Source of the DNA: Planctomycetota bacterium
GTDB taxonomy: Bacteria; Planctomycetota; Phycisphaerae; Phycisphaerales; UBA1924
Reading direction: 5' to 3'
Assembly (NCBI GenBank): GCA_017303565.1
Contig: JAFLCM010000030.1
Location: 1-11,968, forward strand
Length of the DNA: 11,968 bases
The position numbers and the translations under genes are program-made. How positions within the stretch are numbered: the stretch's first letter is position 1; each line of letters opens with the position of its first letter. This document shows positions 1-6,968 of this stretch, piece after piece. The notes under the pieces are model-generated. The model made no database searches and was not told the origin of the DNA. It was given only the letters and a program-made list of their open reading frames with translations.

Positions 1-321
1 ACGTCGGCGGCCCGGGGGGGTCTGATCGGGAACGTCAGCGCCGCCGACCCAGCCTACCCCGTGGCGTTGCGCCGGGCGATCGAGTCGGCGAGTGTTGGCA
101 CGGTGGCGGGGCCGGTGTCGGTCGACGGCGGGTTCGCGCTCGTGCTGGTGGAGGGCGTCAGCCCCGCTGAAACGCCCGGCGCCGACGCGGACGCGCTGCT
201 GGAGCGCGATGCGCGGGAGCGCCAGGAGCGGCTGCTCATGGACGCGCTGGCGCGCCGGCTGGCTTCGCGCCCCGGCGTCCGCGTGCTCGACCCGGCGCTG
301 TCGTGGGGCGCGGGAGGCTAA
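1..321 (+). CDS. Peptidyl-prolyl cis-trans isomerase, parvulin type (C-terminal fragment)
   Basis: The reading frame is open from the window edge to TAA at 319-321, so only the C-terminal 106 residues are present. The visible part fits the end of a PpiC/parvulin rotamase domain. A Gly-Gly-Leu-Ile-Gly stretch near residues 6-10 stands where parvulins have GG-D-LGW. An Ala/Ser-rich helix follows, and then G-P-V-S-V-D-G-G-F-A-L-V-L-V-E-G, which matches the family's closing 'PV.T.fGyHii.v' strand. A charged helix rich in Arg and Glu and a short tail follow, as in SurA/PrsA-like folding factors. Such proteins are usually exported chaperones that isomerise Xaa-Pro bonds, but the signal peptide, if any, lies outside the window. 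The core His of the final strand (GYHI) is replaced by Phe-Ala, so activity is uncertain. A GTG at 61 is internal, not the start. Family is fairly sure, exact type is not. Confidence 0.6.
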   Translation, partial: TSAARGGLIGNVSAADPAYPVALRRAIESASVGTVAGPVSVDGGFALVLVEGVSPAETPGADADALLERDARERQERLLMDALARRLASRPGVRVLDPALSWGAGG

Positions 322-374
322 GGGGTCGCGGGAGAGCAAGAGGCCGCGGGACGAACACTCGCCGGGCGACGCCG

Positions 375-380
375 TATCCT
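375..380 (+). promoter_or_regulatory. Putative -10 box (TATCCT) for a leaderless antiporter mRNA
   Basis: TATCCT ends 7 nt before the ATG at 388. There is no Shine-Dalgarno sequence in the 66-nt gap after the isomerase gene. The -35 region is poor, with CGAACA at 352-357 as the best candidate at a 17-bp spacing. A start site 7-8 nt downstream of the hexamer would coincide with the start codon. Two other genes here show the same arrangement with the same distance. Confidence 0.45.
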
Positions 381-387
381 CCGCACC

Positions 388-1842
388 ATGATGGAAGGCC
401 TTCACACCCTGTCGGCGGGCGGCGTTCCCTCGCTGATCTGGACGCTCCCGTTCGTCGCGCTGCTGCTGTGCGTCGCGATCCTGCCCCTCGTCAAGGCCAC
501 GAGCCACTGGTGGCACTCGAACCAGAGCAAACTGCTCGTCTCGGTCGCGGTCGCGGGCGTGGTGCTCGTCCACTACTGGACGCGCGGGTACGGCGTCCAC
601 CTGCACGGCGGCTTCGTGACCTCGATCATGTCGGCGCTGGGACGCCCCCTCGACCTTTCGAGCGGGAAGTACGCCGCGACGGGGCCGGGCTTCGACGCGC
701 TGATCGGGGCGGCGCTCAACTCGGCGTGGGAGTATTTGCCCTTCATCGTCATGCTGTTCAGCCTCTACGCCGTGGCCGGCGGCATCGTGGTGCGCGGGAA
801 GATGAGCGGGGCGCCCGCGATCAACACCGCCATCATGGCCATCGGCGGCGTGCTGGCCAGCCTGATCGGGACCACCGGCGCGTCGGTGCTCCTGATCCGC
901 CCGCTGCTGCGAGCCCTGAAGCAGCGCGAGCACAAGGCCCACACGGTGGTGTTCTTCATCTTCATCGTCTCGAACATCGGCGGCACGCTGCTGCCCATCG
1001 GCGACCCCCCGCTGTTCGTCGGGTTCCTGCGCGGCGTGCCGTTCCTCTGGACGCTCACCCTCTGGAAGGAGTGGGCGTTCATGCTGGTGGCGCTGCTGGT
1101 GATCACCTTCCTCTTCGATACGTGGATGCTCAAGCGTGAGCAGAGGCAGCACACGACGGAGGTGGAATCGGACGACACGCCGCACCACGTGGCGGTGCTC
1201 GGGCTGATCAACGTGCCGTGGCTGATCGGGGTGGTGCTGTCGGTGGCGCTGTTGGCGCCGGGGTCGGTGTTCCCGGGCACGTCGTGGACGGTCCCGCCGC
1301 TCGTGCGCGAGGGGGTGATGCTCGGGCTTGTGGCGCTGAGTTTCCTCACCACGAAGAAGGGCCTTCGCCACGAGAACCGGTTCGACCTGTTCCCGATCGC
1401 GGAGGTGGCGGCCCTGTTCCTGGGCATCTTCGTGGCGCTGCAGATCCCGCTCGAGATCCTCTCGGCCCGCGGCGGCGAACTGGGGCTGACCTCCGCCTGG
1501 CAGTTCTTCTGGGCCACCGGCACGCTGTCGAGCCTGCTCGACAACGCGCCGACCTACGCGGTGTTCTTCCAGACGGCGCTCTCAGCTCCCAACCCGGCGG
1601 GGCTGCACGAGATCACGCTGGCCTCGGGCGACCGCATCCGCGACGACCTGCTGACGGGGGTGTCCCTGGGCGCGGTCTTCATGGGCGCGTGCACGTACAT
1701 CGGCAACGGGCCGAACTTCATGGTCAAGGCCATCGCCGAGGAGGCGGGCGTCAAGATGCCCGGCTTCTTCGGCTACATGGGCTACGCCGCGGCGGTGCTG
1801 CTGCCGCTGTTCGTCGCGATGACGCTGCTGTTCCTGGTTTGA
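388..1842 (+). CDS. Sodium:proton antiporter family transporter (NhaD / CitMHS_2-like)
   Basis: An integral membrane protein of 484 residues with about eleven hydrophobic segments. It belongs to the ion-transporter superfamily and most resembles the 'putative citrate transport' (CitMHS_2) group annotated as sodium:proton antiporters in Planctomycetes and Bacteroidetes. Family marks are GTTGASVLLIRPLLRA (residues 161-176), SNIGGTLLPIGDPPLFVGFL (195-214), TGTLSSLLDNAPTYAVFF (377-394) and MGACTYIGNGPNFMVKAIAE (432-451). The paired half-repeats, each with a re-entrant Asn/Asp/Gly-rich loop, are the expected substrate site. Its likely role is Na+/H+ exchange or carboxylate transport at the inner membrane; the substrate cannot be read from sequence. 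ATG at 388 is preferred over the adjacent ATG at 391 because it lies 7 nt after a -10-like box. The gene converges on the PEP-CTERM-like gene with 22 bp between stop codons. Length is normal and nothing looks broken. Confidence 0.85.
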   Translation: MMEGLHTLSAGGVPSLIWTLPFVALLLCVAILPLVKATSHWWHSNQSKLLVSVAVAGVVLVHYWTRGYGVHLHGGFVTSIMSALGRPLDLSSGKYAATGPGFDALIGAALNSAWEYLPFIVMLFSLYAVAGGIVVRGKMSGAPAINTAIMAIGGVLASLIGTTGASVLLIRPLLRALKQREHKAHTVVFFIFIVSNIGGTLLPIGDPPLFVGFLRGVPFLWTLTLWKEWAFMLVALLVITFLFDTWMLKREQRQHTTEVESDDTPHHVAVLGLINVPWLIGVVLSVALLAPGSVFPGTSWTVPPLVREGVMLGLVALSFLTTKKGLRHENRFDLFPIAEVAALFLGIFVALQIPLEILSARGGELGLTSAWQFFWATGTLSSLLDNAPTYAVFFQTALSAPNPAGLHEITLASGDRIRDDLLTGVSLGAVFMGACTYIGNGPNFMVKAIAEEAGVKMPGFFGYMGYAAAVLLPLFVAMTLLFLV

Positions 1843-1864
1843 GTTCGCGGGCTGAGCCGCCGGT

Positions 1865-2485
1865 TCAGCGGCGCCGGCGCAAAAGTCCCACGCCCGCGAG
1901 CGCGAGAACGCCGCCCGCGCCGGGCGCCGGAACCGCCACCTGCAGGTCGTCGATCGAGATCCACCCGTTGCCCGCGATTGGGGTGATGGTCACATACGCG
2001 GCGCCCTCGGCGCTGACGAGGCCCTGGAACCCCTTGTTGTTGGGGAGGCCCACCGCGGTATCCACGGATTCGATGGTGGTTCCGTTGGCGCGGTGGAACG
2101 CGAGGCGGGTGCGGTCGTCCCCGCCGACGTTCCAGTAGCCCAGCGCGTAGACCAGGCCGGAGTCGGGGCGGAGCGTCATCACGCCGTTGCCGGGGAACGC
2201 GGGCCCGTTGAGCAAGACGTTGGGACCGGTCTGCGACTGCCCGCCGACGCTGAACACCGACCGGACCGTCGGCAGCGCCCCGTTCGTGAGCGCGTCGAGT
2301 GTGAGTCCCAGCGCGGGGATCGAGGTCAGCGACTGCGGGTTGGAATAGTCCTCGAAGTTGTCCTGCGACCACACGTTGCCCACCCCGGCCCGCCAGGCGG
2401 TCTCGTCGGTGAACGTGGCGGCGGGGGAGGACGCGGCGGTCAGCGCGAGCGCGGCGATCGCCGGAAAGGTCGTGCGGATGGTCAT
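1865..2485 (-). CDS. Secreted protein with PEP-CTERM-like sorting signal
   Basis: A 206-residue exported protein of unknown function. An N-terminal signal peptide (residues 1 to about 23: Arg at 4, hydrophobic core AIAALALTAA, then a Ser-Pro-Ala-Ala cleavage region) is followed by a compact, beta-rich domain with many Gly, Asn and Thr residues. The C-terminus carries a tripartite anchor: V-P-A-P-G at 185-189, a short Ala/Leu/Gly membrane segment (192-202) and a run of four Arg at 203-206. This organisation is typical of PEP-CTERM and related sorting signals, read by exosortase-type transpeptidases and abundant in Phycisphaerae. The body has the 'Phe-Thr-Asp-x-x-Ala-Trp ... Asp-Asn-Phe-Glu' opening and 'Ile-Ser-Ile-Asp-Asp-Leu' close seen in many such cell-surface proteins. 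No catalytic motif is visible. The start is supported by a strong ribosome-binding site. No exosortase gene lies in this window. Confidence 0.85.
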   Translation of the reverse strand: MTIRTTFPAIAALALTAASSPAATFTDETAWRAGVGNVWSQDNFEDYSNPQSLTSIPALGLTLDALTNGALPTVRSVFSVGGQSQTGPNVLLNGPAFPGNGVMTLRPDSGLVYALGYWNVGGDDRTRLAFHRANGTTIESVDTAVGLPNNKGFQGLVSAEGAAYVTITPIAGNGWISIDDLQVAVPAPGAGGVLALAGVGLLRRRR

Positions 2486-2495
2486 GGCGGAGAAA

Positions 2496-2501
2496 CTCCT
2501 T
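2496..2501 (-). promoter_or_regulatory. Shine-Dalgarno AAGGAG of the PEP-CTERM-like gene
   Basis: Read on the minus strand, AAGGAG lies 10 nt upstream of the ATG whose first base is 2485. It fixes the start. It is the clearest Shine-Dalgarno in the window and contrasts with the SD-less starts of the neighbouring plus-strand genes. Confidence 0.8.
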
Positions 2502-2516
2502 CTCTGTGCTATCCCG

Positions 2517-2544
2517 AGTGTGGCCCGAGAACCGGCGGAGTCAA
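2517..2544 (-). promoter_or_regulatory. Putative sigma-70-like promoter of the PEP-CTERM-like gene
   Basis: On the minus strand TTGACT (2539-2544, 5 of 6 to the -35 consensus) is followed after 16 bp by CACACT (2517-2522, a weak -10). Transcription would start near 2510 and give a leader of about 25 nt that contains the AAGGAG site. The weak -10 makes this tentative. Confidence 0.3.
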
Positions 2545-2609
2545 GGGGATTCCGGGAAGCCGCGTCGTCGGCGGCTGTTCACTGCCGGCGACCCGGCGCC
2601 CCCGACCGG

Positions 2610-2615
2610 TAGACT
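2610..2615 (+). promoter_or_regulatory. Putative -10 box (TAGACT) for leaderless gmk mRNA
   Basis: TAGACT ends exactly 7 nt before the gmk ATG at 2623, the same distance as at 375-380 and 6956-6961. No Shine-Dalgarno sequence precedes the ATG. A weak GCGACC at 2588-2593 could serve as -35 with a 16-bp spacer. Confidence 0.45.
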
Positions 2616-2622
2616 CCCCGCC

Positions 2623-3228
2623 ATGACGACGCACCGGCTCGCCACCGACACCGACAACGGGATGCTCTTGATCATCTCCGGGCCGTCGGGCGTGGGGAAG
2701 ACGACGATCACCCGGGCGGTGGAGCGCTCGATCCCGGACGCGGTGTTCAGCGTGTCGGCGACGACGCGCCCCAAGACCGAGGCCGACGTGGACGGGGTGG
2801 ACTACCACTTCATCGGGGAGCAGGAGTTCCTGCGCCGCGAGGCCGCCGGGGAGTTCCTGGAGACCGCGGTGTACGCGGGGAACCGCTACGGCACGCTGCG
2901 GGCCCCGGTGGAGGCCCAACTGTCCCGCGGGCGGCTGATGATCCTCGAGATCGACGTGCAGGGGGCCAAGAGCGTGAAGGGGAAGATGCCCGGGGCTTTC
3001 GCGCTGTTCATCCTCCCGCCCAGCGAGGACGTGCTGCTCGCCCGCCTGCGCTCGCGGAAGCGGGAGGCGGAGGAGGTCATCCAGCGCCGGTTCAAACTCG
3101 CCCAGGGCGAGATCGCCGAAGCGAAGCGCTGCGGCGCCTACGACGCGTTCCTCGTCAACGACGACCTGGACCGGTCGATTTCTGAGGCGCTGCGGATGGT
3201 CGGCGAGGCTCGTCGGGCGCGGCGGTGA
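2623..3228 (+). CDS. gmk: Guanylate kinase
   Basis: Guanylate kinase, 201 residues, the usual bacterial length. It phosphorylates GMP to GDP with ATP in the cytoplasm. Visible marks are the P-loop GPSGVGKT (residues 20-27), SVSATTR (43-49) and DGVDYHFI (57-64) of the GMP-binding part, the Tyr-Gly-Thr motif (89-91), LEIDVQGAK (108-116), and a lid helix with repeated Arg (about 140-157). The frame extends upstream to 2506, but ATG at 2623 is chosen because the P-loop then sits at the usual place and a -10-like box lies 7 nt before it. One oddity: the second phosphate-binding Arg of the usual TTR-x-P-R-x-G-E segment is Thr52 here, with Lys51 next to it. The gene stands divergent from the PEP-CTERM-like gene and 163 bp before ybeY. 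Identity is firm. Confidence 0.96.
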   Translation: MTTHRLATDTDNGMLLIISGPSGVGKTTITRAVERSIPDAVFSVSATTRPKTEADVDGVDYHFIGEQEFLRREAAGEFLETAVYAGNRYGTLRAPVEAQLSRGRLMILEIDVQGAKSVKGKMPGAFALFILPPSEDVLLARLRSRKREAEEVIQRRFKLAQGEIAEAKRCGAYDAFLVNDDLDRSISEALRMVGEARRARR

Positions 3229-3341
3229 TCCCGCCAGGGGCACGCGTCCGGGAAAAACACTTCGCATTCGTCGTGGGGCGGCATCCGTCAACCACTCCGA
3301 GTACGGGCGGGCCGAACCGCCCGACGCGCTCCGAACGCCTG

Positions 3342-3370
3342 TGGAAATGCACACGGTGCCGCTCCATAAT
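3342..3370 (+). promoter_or_regulatory. Putative promoter of the ybeY-cysS operon
   Basis: TGGAAA (3342-3347, 4 of 6 to the -35 consensus) and CATAAT (3365-3370, 5 of 6 to the -10 consensus) are separated by 17 bp. The expected transcription start near 3377 lies upstream of ATG 3392. It lies inside the alternative GTG/ATG extension at 3341/3347, so those longer starts would not be transcribed from it. The rest of the 3229-3391 gap shows nothing else I can interpret. Confidence 0.4.
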
Positions 3371-3391
3371 GGACGCTGCATCCGATCCGCC

Positions 3392-3928
3392 ATGAACCGA
3401 TCAAAAACCAACCCAAATCCCCGGCCCGCCGGCGCGGACACGCCCGTCCGGGCGACCTGGGAGGATCGATCGGGCCGCCTGAGCGACCCGGACCGGGTCT
3501 GGCTGGGGCATCACCTGCAAGTCGCGGCGGCACACCTCGGACTTTCTGGTGAGGTTCGCGTGGTCAGCGTGCGGGACTCGGACATGTCCGCCGCCCACGC
3601 CCGCTACATGGACGACCCGACAACCACGGACGTGCTGACCTTTGACCTGCGCGACGGGGGCGAAGGCCCGTTGGACACGGACATCCTCGTCTGCGTCGAT
3701 GAGGCCGAGCGCCAGGCCCGGGAGCGCGGGCACGAGGCGCGGCGGGAACTGCTGCTCTACGCGGTCCACGGCGTGATGCACTGCACGGGCCACGACGACC
3801 ACGACCAGGGGGACTACGAGAAGATGCACGAGGCCGAGGACGCCGTGCTCGAAGCGATCGGCGTCGGCGCGACCTTCCACGATGCACGGGGTTCGCGGCC
3901 GGAACCGGGCCCGGGGGCGCACCCTTGA
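3392..3928 (+). CDS. ybeY: Endoribonuclease YbeY (16S rRNA maturation)
   Basis: Zinc-dependent endoribonuclease YbeY, 178 residues from ATG 3392. In other bacteria YbeY takes part in 16S rRNA 3'-end maturation and ribosome quality control. Family marks are MDDPTTTDVLTFDL (residues 73-86), the DTDILVCVDEAERQAR strand-helix unit (95-110), and the metal site HGVMHCTGHDDHD (126-138). His126, His130 and a later His (137, or possibly 134) are the candidate zinc ligands. The canonical motif is HG-x-LH-x-x-GYDH, and here one extra Asp precedes the last His. In-frame starts at 3341 (GTG) and 3347 (ATG) would add 17 or 15 residues, but a likely promoter lies within that extension. The C-terminal tail from about residue 160 is Pro/Gly-rich and probably disordered. 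The stop overlaps the start of the next gene, so the two are translationally coupled, matching the common ybeY-CBS-transporter pairing. Confidence 0.93.
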   Translation: MNRSKTNPNPRPAGADTPVRATWEDRSGRLSDPDRVWLGHHLQVAAAHLGLSGEVRVVSVRDSDMSAAHARYMDDPTTTDVLTFDLRDGGEGPLDTDILVCVDEAERQARERGHEARRELLLYAVHGVMHCTGHDDHDQGDYEKMHEAEDAVLEAIGVGATFHDARGSRPEPGPGAHP

Positions 3929-5274
3929 CCACCGTGGGGATCATTCTGTTCGCCTCGTGCACGCTGAACCTCATCGCGGCGCTGCTGTACTACGCCACGC
4001 GCGACTACTCGTTGGTGAAACTCGAGGAACTGGCGATCGGCGGCAGCGCCCGCAAGCGGGTGGACCCGATCATCGAAGACCAGGACGGGCACGTCCTGGC
4101 GCTCGGGGCGGTCAGGGTGGCGTCGAGCGTCGCGGTCACCGCGTCGATGCTGGTGGTCGCGGGGGTTTTTCAGCCCGAGGGCGCGGGGGTCAGCCCGGTG
4201 CGGCTGATCTTCGGCGTGCTGGGGGCGTGGGCGTACCTGTACGTCATGGGCCTGGTGATCCCCCTGAGCATCGCGCGCCACGCCGCCGAGCGCGTGGTCG
4301 TCGGCACCTCAGACCTCATCCGGGCGATCTACATCCTGGCGTGGCCGATCCGGGCGCTGTGGGTGGTCGATGAGGCGATCCGCCGCCTCGTCGGCGCCGA
4401 GGCCCAGACCGAGAAGGACGAGATCAAGGAAGAACTCCTCTCCGCGGCGGCGGAGGGCGAACGCGAAGGGGCGATCGCCGAAGAAGAGCGCGACATGATC
4501 GAGGCGGTGGTCGAGTTCGGCTCCACGACCGCGGCGGAGATCATGACGCCCCGCACCGACATCGAGGCCATCGAACTCACCGACGACCTGGGCAAGATCA
4601 TCAAGATCGTCCGCGAGGTGGGGCACTCCCGCATCCCGGTCTTCGAGGGCACCGTCGACCACGTCGTCGGGATCTTCTACATCAAGGACCTGATGCGCTG
4701 GCTCGCGGGCGACGGCGTGAAGGGCGCGGGGCGGGCCTTCCGCCTCAAGTCCGTCCTGCGCCCGGCCCTCTTCGTCCCCGAGACCAAGCCCGTCCGCGAA
4801 CTTCTCGACGAACTCATCAAGCAGAAGGTCCACATCGCGGTCGTCACCGACGAGTACGGGGGTACGGCGGGCGTGGTCACGGTCGAGGACATCGTCGAAG
4901 AGGTGTTCGGCGAGATCCAGGACGAGTACGAACTCCCCGAGGACGCCCCGCCGTCGGTCCATCTCGATTCCGCCGGCCGCACCGCGGAGGCGGACGCGCG
5001 GGCGTCGATCTACGACGTCAACGAAGCGCTCGAACCCCTCGGCGTCGAGGTGCCCGAGGGCAAGGACTACGACACCATCGGCGGCTACGTCATGGCCACG
5101 CTCGGGCACATCCCCGTCGCGGGCGAGGTCGCCGAGGGCGAGGGGTTCCTCGTCACCGTGCTCGAGGCCGAACCGACGCGCGTCGTCAAGCTGCGGATCG
5201 AGGCGAAGGAAAGCACCCCCGCTGGCGAGGTGCCCGCCGGGGACCGCGAGGAAGCGCCGGCGGAGAAGCCCTGA
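3925..5274 (+). CDS. Hemolysin C / CorC family membrane protein (CNNM, CBS pair, CorC_HlyC domains)
   Basis: Inner-membrane protein of 449 residues. The order is a CNNM/DUF21 membrane domain with four hydrophobic segments (about 4-24, 64-82, 92-116, 129-148), an acidic linker (160-200), a CBS pair (about 205-335) opening with EIMTPRTDI (205-213) and ending in DEYGGTAGVVTVEDIVEEVF (309-328), then a CorC_HlyC domain (about 350-428) and a Glu/Pro-rich tail. Relatives are linked to Mg2+/Co2+ transport or efflux; the 'hemolysin' name is historical. The start is TTG at 3925, whose last two bases belong to the TGA stop of ybeY (TTGA overlap of 4 nt). A GTG at 3934 would remove only three residues and is possible. 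No good Shine-Dalgarno is seen, which fits coupling to ybeY. The first membrane domain is shorter than the usual DUF21 unit. Confidence 0.88.
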   Translation: MTTVGIILFASCTLNLIAALLYYATRDYSLVKLEELAIGGSARKRVDPIIEDQDGHVLALGAVRVASSVAVTASMLVVAGVFQPEGAGVSPVRLIFGVLGAWAYLYVMGLVIPLSIARHAAERVVVGTSDLIRAIYILAWPIRALWVVDEAIRRLVGAEAQTEKDEIKEELLSAAAEGEREGAIAEEERDMIEAVVEFGSTTAAEIMTPRTDIEAIELTDDLGKIIKIVREVGHSRIPVFEGTVDHVVGIFYIKDLMRWLAGDGVKGAGRAFRLKSVLRPALFVPETKPVRELLDELIKQKVHIAVVTDEYGGTAGVVTVEDIVEEVFGEIQDEYELPEDAPPSVHLDSAGRTAEADARASIYDVNEALEPLGVEVPEGKDYDTIGGYVMATLGHIPVAGEVAEGEGFLVTVLEAEPTRVVKLRIEAKESTPAGEVPAGDREEAPAEKP

Positions 5275-5296
5275 ACACCGGGGCGGAACCAGAGGG

Positions 5297-5301
5297 AAAG
5301 G
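5297..5301 (+). promoter_or_regulatory. Shine-Dalgarno region for the TTG start of cysS
   Basis: The purine run AGAGGGAAAGG (5291-5301) lies just before the TTG at 5309. AAAGG ends 7 nt from the start codon. It supports an unusual TTG start where no ATG or GTG is nearby upstream of the conserved N-terminus. Confidence 0.55.
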
Positions 5302-5308
5302 CACGGGC

Positions 5309-6910
5309 TTGGGACTGCGGCTGTTCAACACGCTGAGCAATGAGGTCGAGCCCTTCGAGCCGTTGAAGCCGGGGGAGGCCACGTTCTACTCCTGCGGCCC
5401 TACGGTGTACGACTTCGCCCACATCGGGAACTTCCGGAGTTTCCTCGCCGCCGACGTGCTGCGCCGATGGCTGGAATCGCCGCTGGGCCCCGGCCTGAAG
5501 GTCCGCCAGGTGATGAACATCACCGACGTCGGGCACATGGTCGATGACTCGGCTGCGGACGGCGGGGGCGAGGACAAGATGGAGGAGGCCCGGCGCCGCC
5601 TCGCTCAGGACAAGAAGTCCGGCACACTCCCGCCCGAGGTCGCCGCGACCATCGACTCGTCCAGCCCGACCGCGATCGCCGACTACTACGCGGGGCGCTT
5701 CCTGCAGGACGCCCGCTCGCTGGGGATGAGGGTCGTCGCCGATGCCGACGACGCGGTGAAGCGCGCGGGGGACGAGAAGGCCCGCGACAAGGTGATGCCG
5801 CGCCCGACGCGGATGATCCCCGAGATGCTCGCGATGATCGTGGAACTGCTGCGCCGCGGCCACGCCTACCAGCAGGGCGGCGTCGTCTACTTCGACACCC
5901 AGACCTTCCCCGACTACGGGCAACTCAGCGGCAACACCCTCGACCGCATCAGGAGCGGCGCGGGCGGGCGGGTGAACGCCGCCGCCCAGGCCGCCAAGAA
6001 GCACCCCGCGGACTTCATGCTCTGGAAGGGCGACCGCACGCACCTGATGCGCTGGGACCCCCTAAAGGTGCTCGCGGGCCGCGACCGCGATGACGCTGAG
6101 CGCTTCGGCCTCATCGAGGGCTACCCCGGCTGGCACATCGAGTGCAGCGCCATGGCCAGGGCGCTCCTCGGCGAGCAGATCGACCTGCATTCCGGCGGCG
6201 AGGACAACATCTTCCCCCACCACGAGTGCGAGATCGCCCAGTCGCGGTGCGCCGGCGGCACGCCGGGGAACGAGCCCCCCCGCTTCGCCCGCCACTGGTT
6301 CCACCCGCGCTTCCTCCAGGTCGAGGGCGCGAAGATGAGCAAGAGCAAGGGCAACTTCTTCACCCTCCGCGACCTGGTGAGCAAGGGCTTCAGCCCCGCG
6401 GCGATCCGCCTGGAACTCATCAAGACCCACTACCGCTCGAACGCCAACTTCACCGAGCAGGGGCTGAAGGACGCGGAGCGCATGGCGGCGCGGTGGCGCG
6501 AGTTCGTCGCCCGTGGCGACGCGAACCCAAGCGCCGACGCGGTGGCGCCGGAGGAGGCCCGCCGCGGCTTCGCCGACGCGATGAACGACGACCTCAACAC
6601 CGCCGGGGCGCTGGGGGCGGTGAACGCCTGGATCGGGCGAACCCCGCAGCCCACCCGCACCGATGCCGCCCTGATGCGGGAGATCGACAACGTGCTGGGC
6701 GTCCTGGCGCTCGAAACCCCCGCCGCCGCGGGCAAGGCCGACGACCCCGAGGCCGCCACCATCGAAGACCTCGTCCGCCGCCGCACCGAGGCCCGCGCCG
6801 CGAAGAACTGGCCCGAGAGCGACCGCATCCGCGACGAACTGGCACGCCTGAACGTCGTGGTGACCGACACCCCGCAGGGGCCCAAGTGGAGCCGAAAGGC
6901 CGGCTTCTAG
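5309..6910 (+). CDS. cysS: Cysteine-tRNA ligase
   Basis: Class I cysteinyl-tRNA synthetase, 533 residues, somewhat longer than the roughly 460 of the E. coli enzyme. It charges tRNA-Cys with cysteine using ATP. Marks are FYSCGPTVYD (26-35) with zinc ligand Cys29, the HIGH-type motif HIGN (38-41, a common CysRS form), GYPGWHIECSAMA (271-283) with Cys279, DNIFPHHECEIAQS (299-312) with His304 and Glu308 completing the zinc site, and KMSKS (342-346). The DALR-like helical domain and the tRNA-binding tail follow from about 385. The extra length is partly a charged insert after the first motif (residues 80-115, Gly/Asp/Glu/Lys-rich). Translation starts at TTG 5309 behind a purine-rich site. The gene follows the CorC-family gene after 34 bp in the same direction and is probably the last member of the ybeY operon. 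Confidence 0.97.
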   Translation: MGLRLFNTLSNEVEPFEPLKPGEATFYSCGPTVYDFAHIGNFRSFLAADVLRRWLESPLGPGLKVRQVMNITDVGHMVDDSAADGGGEDKMEEARRRLAQDKKSGTLPPEVAATIDSSSPTAIADYYAGRFLQDARSLGMRVVADADDAVKRAGDEKARDKVMPRPTRMIPEMLAMIVELLRRGHAYQQGGVVYFDTQTFPDYGQLSGNTLDRIRSGAGGRVNAAAQAAKKHPADFMLWKGDRTHLMRWDPLKVLAGRDRDDAERFGLIEGYPGWHIECSAMARALLGEQIDLHSGGEDNIFPHHECEIAQSRCAGGTPGNEPPRFARHWFHPRFLQVEGAKMSKSKGNFFTLRDLVSKGFSPAAIRLELIKTHYRSNANFTEQGLKDAERMAARWREFVARGDANPSADAVAPEEARRGFADAMNDDLNTAGALGAVNAWIGRTPQPTRTDAALMREIDNVLGVLALETPAAAGKADDPEAATIEDLVRRRTEARAAKNWPESDRIRDELARLNVVVTDTPQGPKWSRKAGF

Positions 6911-6931
6911 CCCCCCGGGTGCCGTGTCGCG

Positions 6932-6961
6932 GTGACGCCCCTCCGGTGTTTCGCCGATAAT
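6932..6961 (+). promoter_or_regulatory. Putative promoter for a leaderless SLC13 permease mRNA
   Basis: GTGACG (6932-6937, 4 of 6 to the -35 consensus) and GATAAT (6956-6961, 5 of 6 to the -10 consensus) are 18 bp apart. GATAAT ends 7 nt before the GTG start at 6969, so transcription is predicted to begin at or next to the start codon. It lies in the 58-bp gap after cysS and would give the permease its own transcript. Confidence 0.5.
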
Positions 6962-6968
6962 CGCGGGC

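Noticed and set aside
2506..2622. Upstream extension of guanylate kinase by 39 codons
   Set aside because: The extension is Arg/Pro-rich, overlaps the divergent promoter region, and lies ahead of a -10-like box positioned for ATG 2623.
3221..3235. Intrinsic terminator at the gmk stop codon
   Set aside because: The 5-bp stem spans the stop codon itself and no T-run follows.
5423..5434. HIGN instead of HIGH in the cysteinyl-tRNA synthetase as a defect
   Set aside because: Asn in the last place of this motif is common among bacterial CysRS, and all zinc ligands and KMSKS are intact.
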